NCBI GenBank assembly: GCA_000378025.1
Contig: KB899087.1
Location: 1 to 64,000, forward strand
Direction: 5' to 3'
From: Xanthobacteraceae bacterium 501b
GTDB lineage: Bacteria; Pseudomonadota; Alphaproteobacteria; Rhizobiales; Xanthobacteraceae
Length of the DNA stretch: 64,000 bases
Below the pieces are notes generated by a model. It was not told where the DNA came from, ran no database searches, and saw only the letters and a list, made by a program, of their open reading frames with translations. The position numbers and the translations under genes were made by a program. This document shows positions 20,228 to 28,191 of the stretch, one piece after another. Each line of letters begins with the position of its first letter. The first letter of the stretch is position 1.

Positions 20228-20252
20228 GAGGCGCTCCCGGAGACGGTCTATA

Positions 20253-20266
20253 TAACTATCTAGTTA
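20253..20266. promoter_or_regulatory. TetR-type operator before the acyl-CoA dehydrogenase
   Basis: TAACTATCTAGTTA is a perfect 6-2-6 inverted repeat (TAACTA, two bases, TAGTTA) lying 26 bases upstream of the dehydrogenase ATG. The same arms occur at 21122-21135 before etfB. On the minus strand the similarity extends outward as AAGTAACTA-N2-TAGTTAT. A TATATA run just downstream could be part of the -10 box, so a bound repressor would block the promoter. Confidence 0.75.
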
Positions 20267-20317
20267 CTTACTTCTGTCGACGCGCCGACGCAAGTGGCGA
20301 GGGCGGCGTGGCCCGCG

Positions 20318-21010
20318 TCAGTCGCGGCAGATCAGCCGCAGGATCGTCTCGATGTTGAAGGCGAGGCGCTCGTCCAGGGCCTCGCGCGCATTGAGGTCGC
20401 GGTCATAGATGATCGAGCCGGTGAAGCGGTTGTTGAGGTAGTGGTAGCCCACCGCCGCGATGGTGAGGTTGACCTGCACCGGATCGAGACCAGGGCGGAA
20501 CGTGCCCGCCGCAACGCCGCGCTCGAGGATGGATCGGACCATCTCGATCAGCGGGGTGTGAAGCTCGCGGATCACGGTGGATTTCTTCAGGTAGCGTGCG
20601 CGGTAGAGGTTCTCGGTGTTCACCAGCGTCAGGAATTCCGGGTTCCGGATGAAGTAGTTCCAGGTGAAGGTGACGAGCTTCCGAATGGCATCCTCCGGGG
20701 CGAGGTCGTCGAGCTTGAGCTGCTGTTCGGCGGCGCGGATCGCGCCATAGGCATCGTCGAGAATGGCGACGTAGAGGCCCTCCTTGCTGCCGAAATAGTG
20801 GTAGATCATGCGTTTATTGGCCTTGGCCCGCAGCGCGATGGCGTCGACACGCGCGCCGGCGAGACCGAGGCGAGCGAACTCCGCCTTGGCGGCGTCGAGG
20901 ATCCGGCGGCGGGTGGCATCCGCCTCGCGCGGACGGGGCGCCGGGGCGGCGCTCTTGGCGGGCACGGCCTTGCCCGAAGTCTTGACGCCCGCGTCGTCCG
21001 TCACCCGCAT
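20318..21010 (-). CDS. TetR family transcriptional regulator
   Basis: A 230-residue one-component repressor. After a low-complexity Ala/Pro/Lys tail of about 30 residues comes a classical TetR helix-turn-helix (ATRRRILDAAKAEFARLGLAGARV, then AIALRAKANKRMIYHYFGSKEGL, about residues 32-80). The remainder is an alpha-helical ligand and dimerisation domain (LVTFTWNYFIRNPEFLTLVNTENL and a C-terminal NIETILRLI helix) resembling regulators of degradation pathways with a bulky C-terminal domain. It is divergent from etfBA and directly upstream of the acyl-CoA dehydrogenase. Both target promoters carry the same inverted repeat, so I infer that this protein controls them, with an acyl-CoA or related pathway intermediate as the probable inducer. 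The ATG at 21010 is the only good start. Confidence 0.9.
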   Translation of the reverse strand: MRVTDDAGVKTSGKAVPAKSAAPAPRPREADATRRRILDAAKAEFARLGLAGARVDAIALRAKANKRMIYHYFGSKEGLYVAILDDAYGAIRAAEQQLKLDDLAPEDAIRKLVTFTWNYFIRNPEFLTLVNTENLYRARYLKKSTVIRELHTPLIEMVRSILERGVAAGTFRPGLDPVQVNLTIAAVGYHYLNNRFTGSIIYDRDLNAREALDERLAFNIETILRLICRD

Positions 21011-21121
21011 GTTCCCCGCAGTTGCGACGGCGAAAGCACCGCTCCGCCGTGTTCTAGACCAATGCCTCGCCGCGCGCGACTACGTCGCGCGATCGCGGGC
21101 GGTTGCCAAACGCATACTAAG

Positions 21122-21135
21122 TAACTAACTAGTTA
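21122..21135. promoter_or_regulatory. TetR-type operator before etfBA
   Basis: TAACTAACTAGTTA is a perfect inverted repeat with two spacer bases, 42 bases upstream of the etfB GTG and 111 bases from the divergent tetR start. Its arms are identical to those of the site at 20253-20266. A TTGCCA at about 21103 could serve as -35, which would place the operator over the -10 region. Confidence 0.75.
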
Positions 21136-21177
21136 TTTATTGGAAGATCAAATCCCACCCCCGAGTAGGAGAGCCGC

Positions 21178-21924
21178 GTGAAGGCGCTGGTTGCGGTGAA
21201 GCGGGTCGTCGACCCCAATGTGAAGATTCGGCTGAAGGCCGACGGTTCGGGCGTCGAGCTCGCCGGCACCAGGATGGCAATGAACCCGTTCGACGAGATC
21301 GCGCTGGAAGAGGCGATCCGGCAGCGGGAAGCGGGGAAGGTCAGTGAGATCGTCGCGGTTTCCATCGGCAACTCCTTTGCCAGCGAAACGCTGCGCCATG
21401 CGCTCGCCATGGGCGCGGACCGCGCGATCCACCTGACCACCGAAGCCGCGCCCGAGTCGCTCGGCGTGGCGCGGCTGCTGGCAGAGATCGTGCGCCGCGA
21501 GGAGGCGCGCCTCGTGCTGCTCGGCAAGCAGGCGATCGACGACGACACCAACGCCACCGGCCAGATGCTGGCGGGGCTGCTCGGCTGGCCGCAGGCGACC
21601 TTCGCCTCCTCGCTGAATATCGAGGCCGATACCGCCCGCGTGATGCGCGAGATCGATGGCGGGCTGGAGACGTGGGAACTGCCGCTGCCACTGGTCGTTA
21701 CGGCGGATCTGCGCCTCAACGAGCCGCGCTACGCCTCGCTGCCCAGCATCATGAAGGCGAAGAAGAAGCTGATCGAGGCCATCGACGCGGGAAGCCTCGG
21801 CATCGACCTGTCGCCACGTCTGGAGCGGCTGTCGCTCACTGAACCGGCGGGCCGCACGGCCGGTGTCCGCGTGGGTTCGGTGACCGAACTCGCCGCCCAT
21901 ATCCGCACTCTCGCCAAGGGCTGA
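21178..21924 (+). CDS. etfB: Electron transfer flavoprotein subunit beta
   Basis: The 248-residue small subunit of ETF, which takes electrons from acyl-CoA dehydrogenases and delivers them to ETF-ubiquinone oxidoreductase. The start [20 protein letters not shown] is the standard opening of the family. Further signatures are [14 protein letters not shown], the [12 protein letters not shown] segment, [20 protein letters not shown] and, near the C-terminus, the [12 protein letters not shown] loop equivalent to the recognition loop that docks onto partner dehydrogenases. It starts at a GTG with an AGGAG seven bases upstream, and etfA follows after three bases. Because most bacteria hold a housekeeping ETF elsewhere, this pair under TetR control is probably dedicated to the adjacent catabolic dehydrogenase (inference). 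Confidence 0.95.
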   Translation: MKALVAVKRVVDPNVKIRLKADGSGVELAGTRMAMNPFDEIALEEAIRQREAGKVSEIVAVSIGNSFASETLRHALAMGADRAIHLTTEAAPESLGVARLLAEIVRREEARLVLLGKQAIDDDTNATGQMLAGLLGWPQATFASSLNIEADTARVMREIDGGLETWELPLPLVVTADLRLNEPRYASLPSIMKAKKKLIEAIDAGSLGIDLSPRLERLSLTEPAGRTAGVRVGSVTELAAHIRTLAKG

Positions 21925-21927
21925 ACG

Positions 21928-22884
21928 ATGACCACTTTGCTTATTGCCGATCACGACGGAGCGGCGCTTTCACCCGCCACGCTGCGTGCCGTCTCCGCCG
22001 CGCGCGCTCTCGGTACGCCGATCGACCTCGTGGTGCTTGGCGGCGCGCCTGAACTGGCCGCCAAGGGGGCAGAGTTCGCTGGCATTGACCGCGTGCTGCG
22101 CGTGGATGCGCCGGCAGACCTGTCCACCGAGGCGGTTGCGGCACTGCTGAAGTCGCTGGTAGCCGCGCGCGGAGCGGGCGCGGTCGTCGCCGCGGCGACC
22201 AGCACCGGCAAGGATGTGTTGCCGCGCCTCGCCAGCCTGCTGGATGTGATGATCGTCGCTGATGTCGTCGCCATCGAGGGGCCGAACGTGTTCACGCGGC
22301 CGATCTATGCCGGCAACGCGCTGGAACGCCTGCGTTCCCTCGATGGCGTGAAGGTGGTGACGGTGCGGGCCTCCGCCTTCCAGCCGGCGGCGCAGGGCGG
22401 GGCTGCCGCTCCGGTCGAGGAGATGTCGCGCGCGGAATGCGAGGCGATCATCGGCTCGGCGGTCCCGGCCAGGCTGGTGTCGCGCGAGGTCAGCGAGACT
22501 GAGCGGCCCGATCTCGGCTCGGCGCGGATCGTCGTGTCGGGCGGTCGCGCGCTGGGTTCGGCGGAGCGCTTCGACGAGGTGATCGCCCCGCTCGCGGACG
22601 TACTCGGCGCGGCCATCGGGGCGACGCGCGCGGCGGTGGATGCGGGCTATGCGCCGAACGACCTACAGGTCGGCCAGACCGGCAAGATCGTCGCGCCCGA
22701 TCTCTACATCGCTGCGGGCGTGTCGGGCGCGATCCAGCATCTCGCCGGCATGAAGGATTCGCGCGTGATCGTCGCGATCAACACCGATCCGGAAGCGCCG
22801 ATCTTCGCGGTGGCGGATTATGTGCTGGTCGGCGACGTGTTCAGCGTCGTGCCGGAGCTGACCAAGGCGCTGTCGGCATCTTGA
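21928..22884 (+). CDS. etfA: Electron transfer flavoprotein subunit alpha
   Basis: The 318-residue large ETF subunit. The N-terminal half ([24 protein letters not shown]) is the ETF alpha/beta-type fold shared with EtfB. The C-terminal half is the FAD domain with the conserved run [56 protein letters not shown] (described here in pieces) and [19 protein letters not shown], followed by the terminal [13 protein letters not shown]. All FAD-binding motifs are intact. It is translationally close to etfB (three-base gap) and is followed by a strong terminator shared with the convergent shikimate dehydrogenase-like gene. Confidence 0.95.
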   Translation: MTTLLIADHDGAALSPATLRAVSAARALGTPIDLVVLGGAPELAAKGAEFAGIDRVLRVDAPADLSTEAVAALLKSLVAARGAGAVVAAATSTGKDVLPRLASLLDVMIVADVVAIEGPNVFTRPIYAGNALERLRSLDGVKVVTVRASAFQPAAQGGAAAPVEEMSRAECEAIIGSAVPARLVSREVSETERPDLGSARIVVSGGRALGSAERFDEVIAPLADVLGAAIGATRAAVDAGYAPNDLQVGQTGKIVAPDLYIAAGVSGAIQHLAGMKDSRVIVAINTDPEAPIFAVADYVLVGDVFSVVPELTKALSAS

Positions 22885-22892
22885 TGCAAAAA

Positions 22893-22920
22893 GGCCGCCC
22901 GGACGAAGATCCGGGCGGCC
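22893..22920. terminator. Bidirectional intrinsic terminator after etfA
   Basis: GGCCGCCCGGA, a six-base loop (CGAAGA) and TCCGGGCGGCC form an 11-bp perfect stem. It is preceded by AAAAA and followed by ATTTTAT, so it can stop transcription from both the etfBA operon and the convergent gene that ends at 22937. Confidence 0.85.
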
Positions 22921-22936
22921 ATTTTATCGCAGCGGA

Positions 22937-23752
22937 TCAGACGAGGCCGAAGAAGGCCAAGTTTGCCTCGGCCTGGCCGACGAGGGCCTGATAGCCGACC
23001 TGAATAGGGCAACCCTTCTTCTCGGCGGCCTGAAGCAGCGGGGTGACTGGCGGTTTCATGATCATGTCGGTTACCAACTGGCCGGGGACGAGCGTCTCGG
23101 GATCAATCGGGTATGGGTCGTTCGAGGACATGCCGAGCGGCGTGGCGTTGGCGACGATGTCGAACTCGGCCGGGACCGGCGCGCCGGTGTCCACGGCGAG
23201 GCCGGGATAGGCGCCCCTCACGGCGGCGACGACACGCTCGGCCTTGGCGGTGTCGACATCGACGACGCGCAGGCGCGACACGCCCGCATCCGCCAGCGCG
23301 ACGGCAATCGCCGCACCCGCGCCACCCGCGCCGATCAGCAGTACCGAGCGGCCCTTGGGATCGCGATTGTTCGAAACGAGGCCGTTGACGTAGCCGACGC
23401 CATCAAAGGTGTCGCCGACCCAAGTGCCGTCCGCCTCGACGCGGATCGAGTTGACCGCGCCGACCAGCTTGGCGCGCGGCTCGACGCGGTCCACCACTTT
23501 CATCATGCGTGGCTTGTGCGGGATGGTCGGGATGATGCCCGCCAGATTCTTGAAGCTGCGCAGTCCGGCGACCGCGGCGTCGAAATCGGCGGCGGCGAAT
23601 TGCAGCGGCGCGAACACGACGTCGATGCCCTTTTCGGCGGTGATCTTGTTGTAGAGCTGGGTCGAGCGGACCTGCCGGATCGGGTCGCCGATCACGAAAT
23701 AGAGGCGGGTCTCTCCAGTGACGCTGAGGAGCGCGGGGCCGGCATCGGACAT
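22937..23752 (-). CDS. Shikimate dehydrogenase-like NAD(P)-dependent oxidoreductase
   Basis: A 271-residue member of the AroE/YdiB superfamily. The substrate domain shows IGDP at 21-24, the catalytic Lys80 in TIPHK, Asn101 in VGAVNSIR and Asp117 in TFDGVGY, all expected for the shikimate-dehydrogenase active site. The Rossmann domain carries GAGGAGAAIAVALADAG at about 142-158 and ends with QVGYQALVGQAEANLAFFG. The usual carboxylate-binding HSxSP motif is replaced by QVRST (27-31), so one of two serines is gone. This argues against housekeeping aromatic biosynthesis and for a catabolic paralogue acting on a shikimate-like or other hydroxy acid. It is 35 bases behind the SDR gene in the same direction, forming a two-gene operon that converges on etfBA. 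Confidence 0.85.
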   Translation of the reverse strand: MSDAGPALLSVTGETRLYFVIGDPIRQVRSTQLYNKITAEKGIDVVFAPLQFAAADFDAAVAGLRSFKNLAGIIPTIPHKPRMMKVVDRVEPRAKLVGAVNSIRVEADGTWVGDTFDGVGYVNGLVSNNRDPKGRSVLLIGAGGAGAAIAVALADAGVSRLRVVDVDTAKAERVVAAVRGAYPGLAVDTGAPVPAEFDIVANATPLGMSSNDPYPIDPETLVPGQLVTDMIMKPPVTPLLQAAEKKGCPIQVGYQALVGQAEANLAFFGLV

Positions 23753-23787
23753 GGTGACCTCCTGTTGTTATGGATCGTCGGCGCGCG

Positions 23788-24576
23788 TCAGAGGCGCGGC
23801 AGCAGCATCGCGCCGTCGACGCGGATGACCTGACCGGAGACATAGGGCAGGCCGCCGGCGGCGATGGACGCGGCGACCGTGCCGACATCCTGCGGCTGGC
23901 CGAGGCGCGGGATGAGGGTCAGGCCTTCCTCGTCGATCCGGCGCTGGTAGTCGGCGAGCGCGGGACGCGACATGTCGGTCTCGATGACGCCGGGCTGGAT
24001 GTCGAAGACATAGACCCCTTCGCGCGCGAGGCGGGCGGCGAAGACCTGGGCGATCATCGCGGTCGCCGCCTTCGACACGCAATACTCGCCGCGATTGATG
24101 GAGGCGGCGGTCGCGCTCACCGAGGAGACGAGCAGGATCGAGTAGTAGCCGGCGGGATCGCGCGGGCGCGTGACCATGCGGCGGGCGACCGCTTGGGTGA
24201 GGAAGAAGGCGGCCTTCGCGTTGTATAGCATGCAGTGGTCGTAGCTTTCGACCGAGGCCTCCAGCACGTCACCGCGCTTGAGCGCGCCAACGCCCGCATT
24301 GTTCACGAAAGTGGTGAGCGGGCCTAGCGCGGCCTCGGCCTCCTCGATCATCGCCTCATGGCGCGCCAGATCGCCGATTTCTCCGAGGACGACGGTGGCG
24401 CGGCGCCCGAGGGCGACGATCTCGTCGGCGGTGCGCTGCGCCTCAACCGCGTTCGAGCGGCCATGCACCGCCACGTCGAAGCCCTTGGCTGCAAGAGCGA
24501 GGGCGATGCCACGGCCGATGCCGCGGCTGGAGCCGGTGACGAAAGCAACGGGCCAGAAGGGGAAGGATTCGCTCAT
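23788..24576 (-). CDS. SDR family oxidoreductase (3-oxoacyl reductase-like)
   Basis: About 262 residues from the ATG at 24576; the frame is open further to 24648, but the shorter start places the family N-terminus correctly and frees an upstream inverted repeat. Classical short-chain dehydrogenase motifs are all present: cofactor loop TGSSRGIGRG, NNAGVGAL, the Ser of LLVSSVSATAAS with the YCVSK Tyr/Lys pair, and PGVIETDMS. It ends with GLPYVSGQVIRVDGAML, typical of FabG-like enzymes. It probably oxidises a 3-hydroxyacyl-CoA or a ring alcohol in the local pathway; the substrate is not determined. First gene of an operon with the shikimate dehydrogenase-like protein. Confidence 0.88.
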   Translation of the reverse strand: MSESFPFWPVAFVTGSSRGIGRGIALALAAKGFDVAVHGRSNAVEAQRTADEIVALGRRATVVLGEIGDLARHEAMIEEAEAALGPLTTFVNNAGVGALKRGDVLEASVESYDHCMLYNAKAAFFLTQAVARRMVTRPRDPAGYYSILLVSSVSATAASINRGEYCVSKAATAMIAQVFAARLAREGVYVFDIQPGVIETDMSRPALADYQRRIDEEGLTLIPRLGQPQDVGTVAASIAAGGLPYVSGQVIRVDGAMLLPRL

Positions 24577-24610
24577 GAAGGCACCTGCCGAGGGAAAGAG
24601 GGTCGTTTCG

Positions 24611-24635
24611 TTGGTGTATCGTTTGACCACACCAA
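24611..24635. promoter_or_regulatory. Candidate operator upstream of the SDR gene
   Basis: TTGGTGT at 24611-24617 and ACACCAA at 24629-24635 are perfect 7-base inverted arms separated by 11 bases, 35 bases upstream of the SDR ATG at 24576. It differs from both the TetR-type and LacI-type sites of this island, so another regulator may read it. Confidence 0.4.
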
Positions 24636-24648
24636 TCGGTTGCGTCAA

Positions 24649-25206
24649 GGCGAAAATGGCTGTGCGACGTGGCGGTAAGGGCGTCCAGAGCAGGCGCGAG
24701 GAAGGCCGGAGTCTACGTTAAAATCTTCTAAGTTACGCACATACATCATGAAAATCACATTGTTCCGTGATCCGTCTCGTCGGGTGCAGCCGATTATAGT
24801 GCATGCGGGGACACCAGATACCGGCGAAAAGCCGGCCATCCAGCGAGATCGTTGAAAATGAATTTAAGTTCAGAAACTTAGCCGTTACGGCAATCATATT
24901 TGTGTGCCTCTAGCACGCCGGAACGCTTGATAAATCGTTGTACTAACGTTCGGTCTGCGCTAATACCGCCTCAAGAAGGCGAAAAGCCTATGGGAGGATG
25001 CCATGCCGCAGGCGCAGTTGCTGCCAAAGGCCGAGCCGGATCTCGGGTCGTCACCACGACCCTCCACGCGCATCGCGGCTGTCTTTCCCCATCGCTGAGA
25101 CTTTCGTCGCTCTCGCCGTCATGGCGCGGGTTGCTCAACGTCTGCCCGCTTGCCTCGCCCGTCGCCGGGTGCGGCTCTGCACCGAGAAAAGCCAGGAGGA
25201 ACCTCA
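24649..25206. other. Long leader region before the TRAP genes
   Basis: About 560 bases with no supportable gene between the divergent SDR operon and dctP. The left half is AT-richer than its surroundings and probably holds the promoter. A weak match to the LacI-family site pattern (TACTAACGTTC at 24941-24951, central AACGTT) lies about 260 bases before dctP. The only strong element near the gene is the ribosome binding site AGGAGGA at 25194-25200. Confidence 0.4.
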
Positions 25207-26202
25207 ATGAAGCCAATCAAGCTCGCCGCCGCCGCCTTTTCCGCCTGTCTCCTGCTCGCCGGTACGATGAGCGTGCAGGCGCAGGAGAAAATCGTTCTGC
25301 ACGGCGCCAGCGCCTACAACAAGGACCACATCTTCAACCGCTCGATGACGAAATTCACCGATCTCGTGGCCAAGTACTACGGCAAGCCAGTCGAATTCGT
25401 GATGCACGAGAATGGCGAGCTCGGTAACGAGGCTGGCTATTTCGGCCTGATGACGCGTGGCACCTCGGTCGACTTCGCTGTCGTTGCCCCCGCCCACATG
25501 ACGCCGATCGCGCGCGGCGCCGGCATCCTCGACACGCCGTTCCTGTTCAAGGACGTCGACCAGTGGAAGAAGGCGACGGCGGGCGATGCCTTCAAGCCGA
25601 TCGTCGACGACATCGAGAAGCGAGGCAACGTCAAGATCCTCGGCCTCGGCGGCGGGGCGGAGCGCAACATCCTCTCCAAGAAGCCGGCCAGCGACCTCGC
25701 CGGCCTGCACGGCCTGAAGATGCGCGTGCAGGGCACGCCTATCCACGCCCGCGCCTTCCAGGCGGTGGGTATCGTGCCGAGCACTGTCGCCTATAACGAG
25801 ATCTACAACGCCATCCAGAGTGGCGTGATCGAGGCGCTCGAGAACGAGGCGTCCACCAACGCGCAGATGCGCTTCTACGAGGTCGCGCCGGAAGTCATCC
25901 GCACGCGCCACATCATCACCGTCCGCCCGCTGGTGTTCAGTGGCGCGACTTTCGAGCGCCTTCCCCCGGACCTGCAGGCCGCCGTGCTGAAGGCGGGCGA
26001 GGAAGCCGCGGCCTGGTGGCGCGAGACCGAGGCGGCCGAGGACGCGGCTATGCTCGAGAAGATGGCGGCTGAGGGCAAGGTGAAGCTCATTGAGTTTAAG
26101 GACGTCGAGGCGATGCACAAGAAGGTGCAGCCGGTGATCGACACCTATGCCAAGGAGCTCGGCGCCGAAGACGTTCTCAAGAACGTTCGCGCCATCAACT
26201 GA
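25207..26202 (+). CDS. dctP: TRAP transporter substrate-binding protein (DctP family)
   Basis: 331 residues. The signal peptide (MKPIKLAAAAFSACLLLAGTMSVQA, cleavage after VQA) sends it to the periplasm. The mature protein has the DctP pattern: KIVLHGASAYNKDH, a FAVVAPAHM strand, and LHGLKMRVQGTPIHARAFQAVGIVPSTVAYNEIYNAIQSGVIEALENE (in pieces), whose LKMRVQ-x-P Arg normally salt-bridges the substrate carboxylate. The ligand is therefore probably a carboxylic acid. Start chosen for its AGGAGGA ribosome site six bases upstream; an earlier TTG frame is not credible. Together with dctQ and dctM it forms a complete sodium-driven importer, probably for the acid degraded by the neighbouring CoA-dependent enzymes. 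Confidence 0.93.
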   Translation: MKPIKLAAAAFSACLLLAGTMSVQAQEKIVLHGASAYNKDHIFNRSMTKFTDLVAKYYGKPVEFVMHENGELGNEAGYFGLMTRGTSVDFAVVAPAHMTPIARGAGILDTPFLFKDVDQWKKATAGDAFKPIVDDIEKRGNVKILGLGGGAERNILSKKPASDLAGLHGLKMRVQGTPIHARAFQAVGIVPSTVAYNEIYNAIQSGVIEALENEASTNAQMRFYEVAPEVIRTRHIITVRPLVFSGATFERLPPDLQAAVLKAGEEAAAWWRETEAAEDAAMLEKMAAEGKVKLIEFKDVEAMHKKVQPVIDTYAKELGAEDVLKNVRAIN

Positions 26203-26215
26203 TCCCATCGCACAA

Positions 26216-26238
26216 GGGCCGCGGTTCCGCCGCGGCCC
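26216..26238 (+). promoter_or_regulatory. GC-rich hairpin between dctP and dctQ
   Basis: GGGCCGCGG, loop TTCCG, CCGCGGCCC: a perfect 9-bp stem just after the dctP stop and without a T-run. Such intercistronic hairpins commonly protect the upstream message or cause partial termination, giving more binding protein than permease. That role is inferred. Confidence 0.55.
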
Positions 26239-26255
26239 CATCTGAGGGCATCTCC

Positions 26256-26774
26256 ATGCGACGCCTGTTGCGGCTCTATCATCTGTTCCTTGTCGGAGTG
26301 CTCGGCCTGCTGACCGTGTTTCTGGTCATCCCCGTCGGGATGCAGGTTCTGGCCCGCTATGGCGAGATCGTCCCTAACTATCTCTGGACCGAGGAGCTTT
26401 CGCGCTTCGCTCTGATCTGGCTGGTCATGATCGGATCGGCGGTCGCCGTGCGCGAGAATACCAATTTCGACATCGACCTGCTGCCGACGCCCGCAACGCC
26501 GCTCGGCACGCTGATCGCACGCATGATCGTGCGGATCTGCGTGCTGGTGTTCGGCCTCGTCTTCCTATGGGGCAGCCTCGAATATACGCAGTTCGGGCTG
26601 CGCATGACGTCGGACATGTCGGACATCAATATGGGTTACGTCTACGGCGCCTTCCCGTTCGCCGCGATCGGCTGGATCGTCTTCACCCTTGAGGGGATCT
26701 ACGACGCCATCGCCGTCTACGGCCGCTCCGAGACCGCGCTCTCCCTGACGGAGGTCGAAAATGGGACCCGGTGA
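26256..26774 (+). CDS. dctQ: TRAP transporter small permease (DctQ family)
   Basis: 172 residues with four predicted transmembrane segments: LYHLFLVGVLGLLTVFLVIPVG, a central LIWLVMIGSAVAV, ARMIVRICVLVFGLVFLWGS and FPFAAIGWIVFTLEGIYDA (each shorter than shown domains in larger permeases). The conserved WTEELSRFALIWLVMIG block, placed after the first helix, is the hallmark of DctQ. The protein sits in the inner membrane and complexes with DctM. A GAGGG ribosome site lies nine bases before the ATG. Its end overlaps the start of dctM by 14 bases, so the two are translationally coupled. Confidence 0.92.
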   Translation: MRRLLRLYHLFLVGVLGLLTVFLVIPVGMQVLARYGEIVPNYLWTEELSRFALIWLVMIGSAVAVRENTNFDIDLLPTPATPLGTLIARMIVRICVLVFGLVFLWGSLEYTQFGLRMTSDMSDINMGYVYGAFPFAAIGWIVFTLEGIYDAIAVYGRSETALSLTEVENGTR

Positions 26775-28065
26775 GGTTGCCGTCATCCTGCTCGGGACCT
26801 TCATGGTCCTGCTGATCTTGCGCGTGCCGGTGGCGTTCGCGCTCGGCATCGCCTGCCTGCCGCCGCTGCTGTTCGACCCGCGCGTGTCGCTCTACGTGCT
26901 GATCGACCAGATGTACACGTCGTACAATTCGTTCCTGCTGCTCGCTGTGCCGTTCTTCCTGCTCGCGGCGAACGTGATGAACGCGGGTGGCATCACCGAC
27001 CGCATGCTGAACCTGTCGCGCACTATGGTGGGCCATTTCCCCGGTGCGCTGGCTCAGATGAACGTGGTGCTCTCCGTGCTGTTCGCCGGCGTCTCCGGAT
27101 CGGCCACGGCCGATGCGGCGAGCCAGAGCAAGATCTTCATCCCCGCCATGGTGAAGGAGGGCTACGACCGCAGCTTCTCCGTCGCCAATACGGCGGTGTC
27201 CTCGGTGCTTTCGGTGGTCATTCCGCCGAGCATCCTGATGGTGATCTGGGCGGGCACGCTTTCCATCTCGGTCGGCTCGCTCTACATCGGCGGTATCCTG
27301 CCTGGCCTGATGCTGTGTCTCGCCATGATGGTGACGGTCCACGTCTATGCGAAGGTGCGCCACTATCCGCGCTTCGCCCGGTCGAGCTTCGTCGACTTCC
27401 TCAAGGCCACTGTGATCGCGGTGCCGGCGCTGTTCCTGCCGTTCATCATCGCGGGCGGAAAGATCTTCGGCTGGTTCACCGCGACCGAGTCGGCCGCTAT
27501 CGCGGGCGTCTACGCGATCTTCCTCGCGGTGTTCGTGTTCCGCGAGATGGACCTGAAGCAACTGTTCGCGACCTTCATCGATACCGGGCGGTTCTCGGCG
27601 GTGTCACTGTTCTGCCTCGGCACCGCGTCGGTGTTCGGCTGGCTGCTCGCCTATTACAAGGTTCCAAACGCCCTGCTCGCCAGTGCGGTCGAATGGGACA
27701 TGGGCATCACCGCGACGGGCTTCTTCATTGCGGCGGTGTTCCTGGTCGTCGGCTGCTTCCTCGATGCGATCCCCGCCATCGTCATCGTCGGTGCGATCCT
27801 GCAGCCGCTCACGGCCCATGCCGGCATGGATCCGCTGCACTACGCGCTGATCGGCATTGTCTCGCTCGCCTTCGGCCTCGTGACGCCGCCCTATGGACTG
27901 TGCCTGCTGATCGCGGCGGCGTCAGCCGCAGCGCCGCTCAGATCGGTCATCAAGGATACGCTGATCCAGATCCTGCCGCTACTGCTGGTGCTGGTGACGG
28001 TGATCATGCTGCCGCAGCTCTATCTCTACCTTCCGCACCTTGTCGGGCCCGATCTCGGTCCCTGA
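26761..28065 (+). CDS. dctM: TRAP transporter large permease (DctM family)
   Basis: 434 residues, about twelve hydrophobic helices. It begins with the family pattern LLILRVPVAFALGIACL, followed by PFFLLAANVMNAGGITDR, the loop VLFAGVSGSATADAASQSK and AVIPPSILMV-like SVVIPPSILMVIWAG, then the second inverted half ending in AFGLVTPPYGLCLLIAA. These are the ion- and substrate-pathway signatures of DctM. It is the energy-coupled channel of the TRAP system. Start ATG follows GGAGG and lies inside dctQ. An 18-bp terminator follows the stop by 15 bases, so the operon is dctPQM only. Confidence 0.94.
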   Translation: MGPGEVAVILLGTFMVLLILRVPVAFALGIACLPPLLFDPRVSLYVLIDQMYTSYNSFLLLAVPFFLLAANVMNAGGITDRMLNLSRTMVGHFPGALAQMNVVLSVLFAGVSGSATADAASQSKIFIPAMVKEGYDRSFSVANTAVSSVLSVVIPPSILMVIWAGTLSISVGSLYIGGILPGLMLCLAMMVTVHVYAKVRHYPRFARSSFVDFLKATVIAVPALFLPFIIAGGKIFGWFTATESAAIAGVYAIFLAVFVFREMDLKQLFATFIDTGRFSAVSLFCLGTASVFGWLLAYYKVPNALLASAVEWDMGITATGFFIAAVFLVVGCFLDAIPAIVIVGAILQPLTAHAGMDPLHYALIGIVSLAFGLVTPPYGLCLLIAAASAAAPLRSVIKDTLIQILPLLLVLVTVIMLPQLYLYLPHLVGPDLGP

Positions 28066-28079
28066 TACGGCGCAGCCCA

Positions 28080-28126
28080 CGAAAAGAAAGGGCGGCCCGC
28101 AGATGCGAGGCCGCCCTTTCTTTTCG
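28080..28126 (+). terminator. Strong intrinsic terminator after dctM
   Basis: Two perfectly complementary 18-base arms (28080-28097 and 28109-28126) flank an 11-base loop. The top of the stem is GGGCGGCC paired with GGCCGCCC, and the base is an A/T-rich GAAAAGAAA paired with TTTCTTTTC. That layout works in both directions and originally also faced the convergent lacI gene. Confidence 0.88.
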
Positions 28127-28191
28127 CGGCTGGCTGGAGGACCGTAGATGTTGCGATCGACGACAGGACGCCGCGCTAGAGCAGATTCGAC

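Noticed and set aside
24900-25427. Plus-strand frame overlapping the start of dctP
   Set aside because: It ends inside dctP in another frame and has no similarity or ribosome site.
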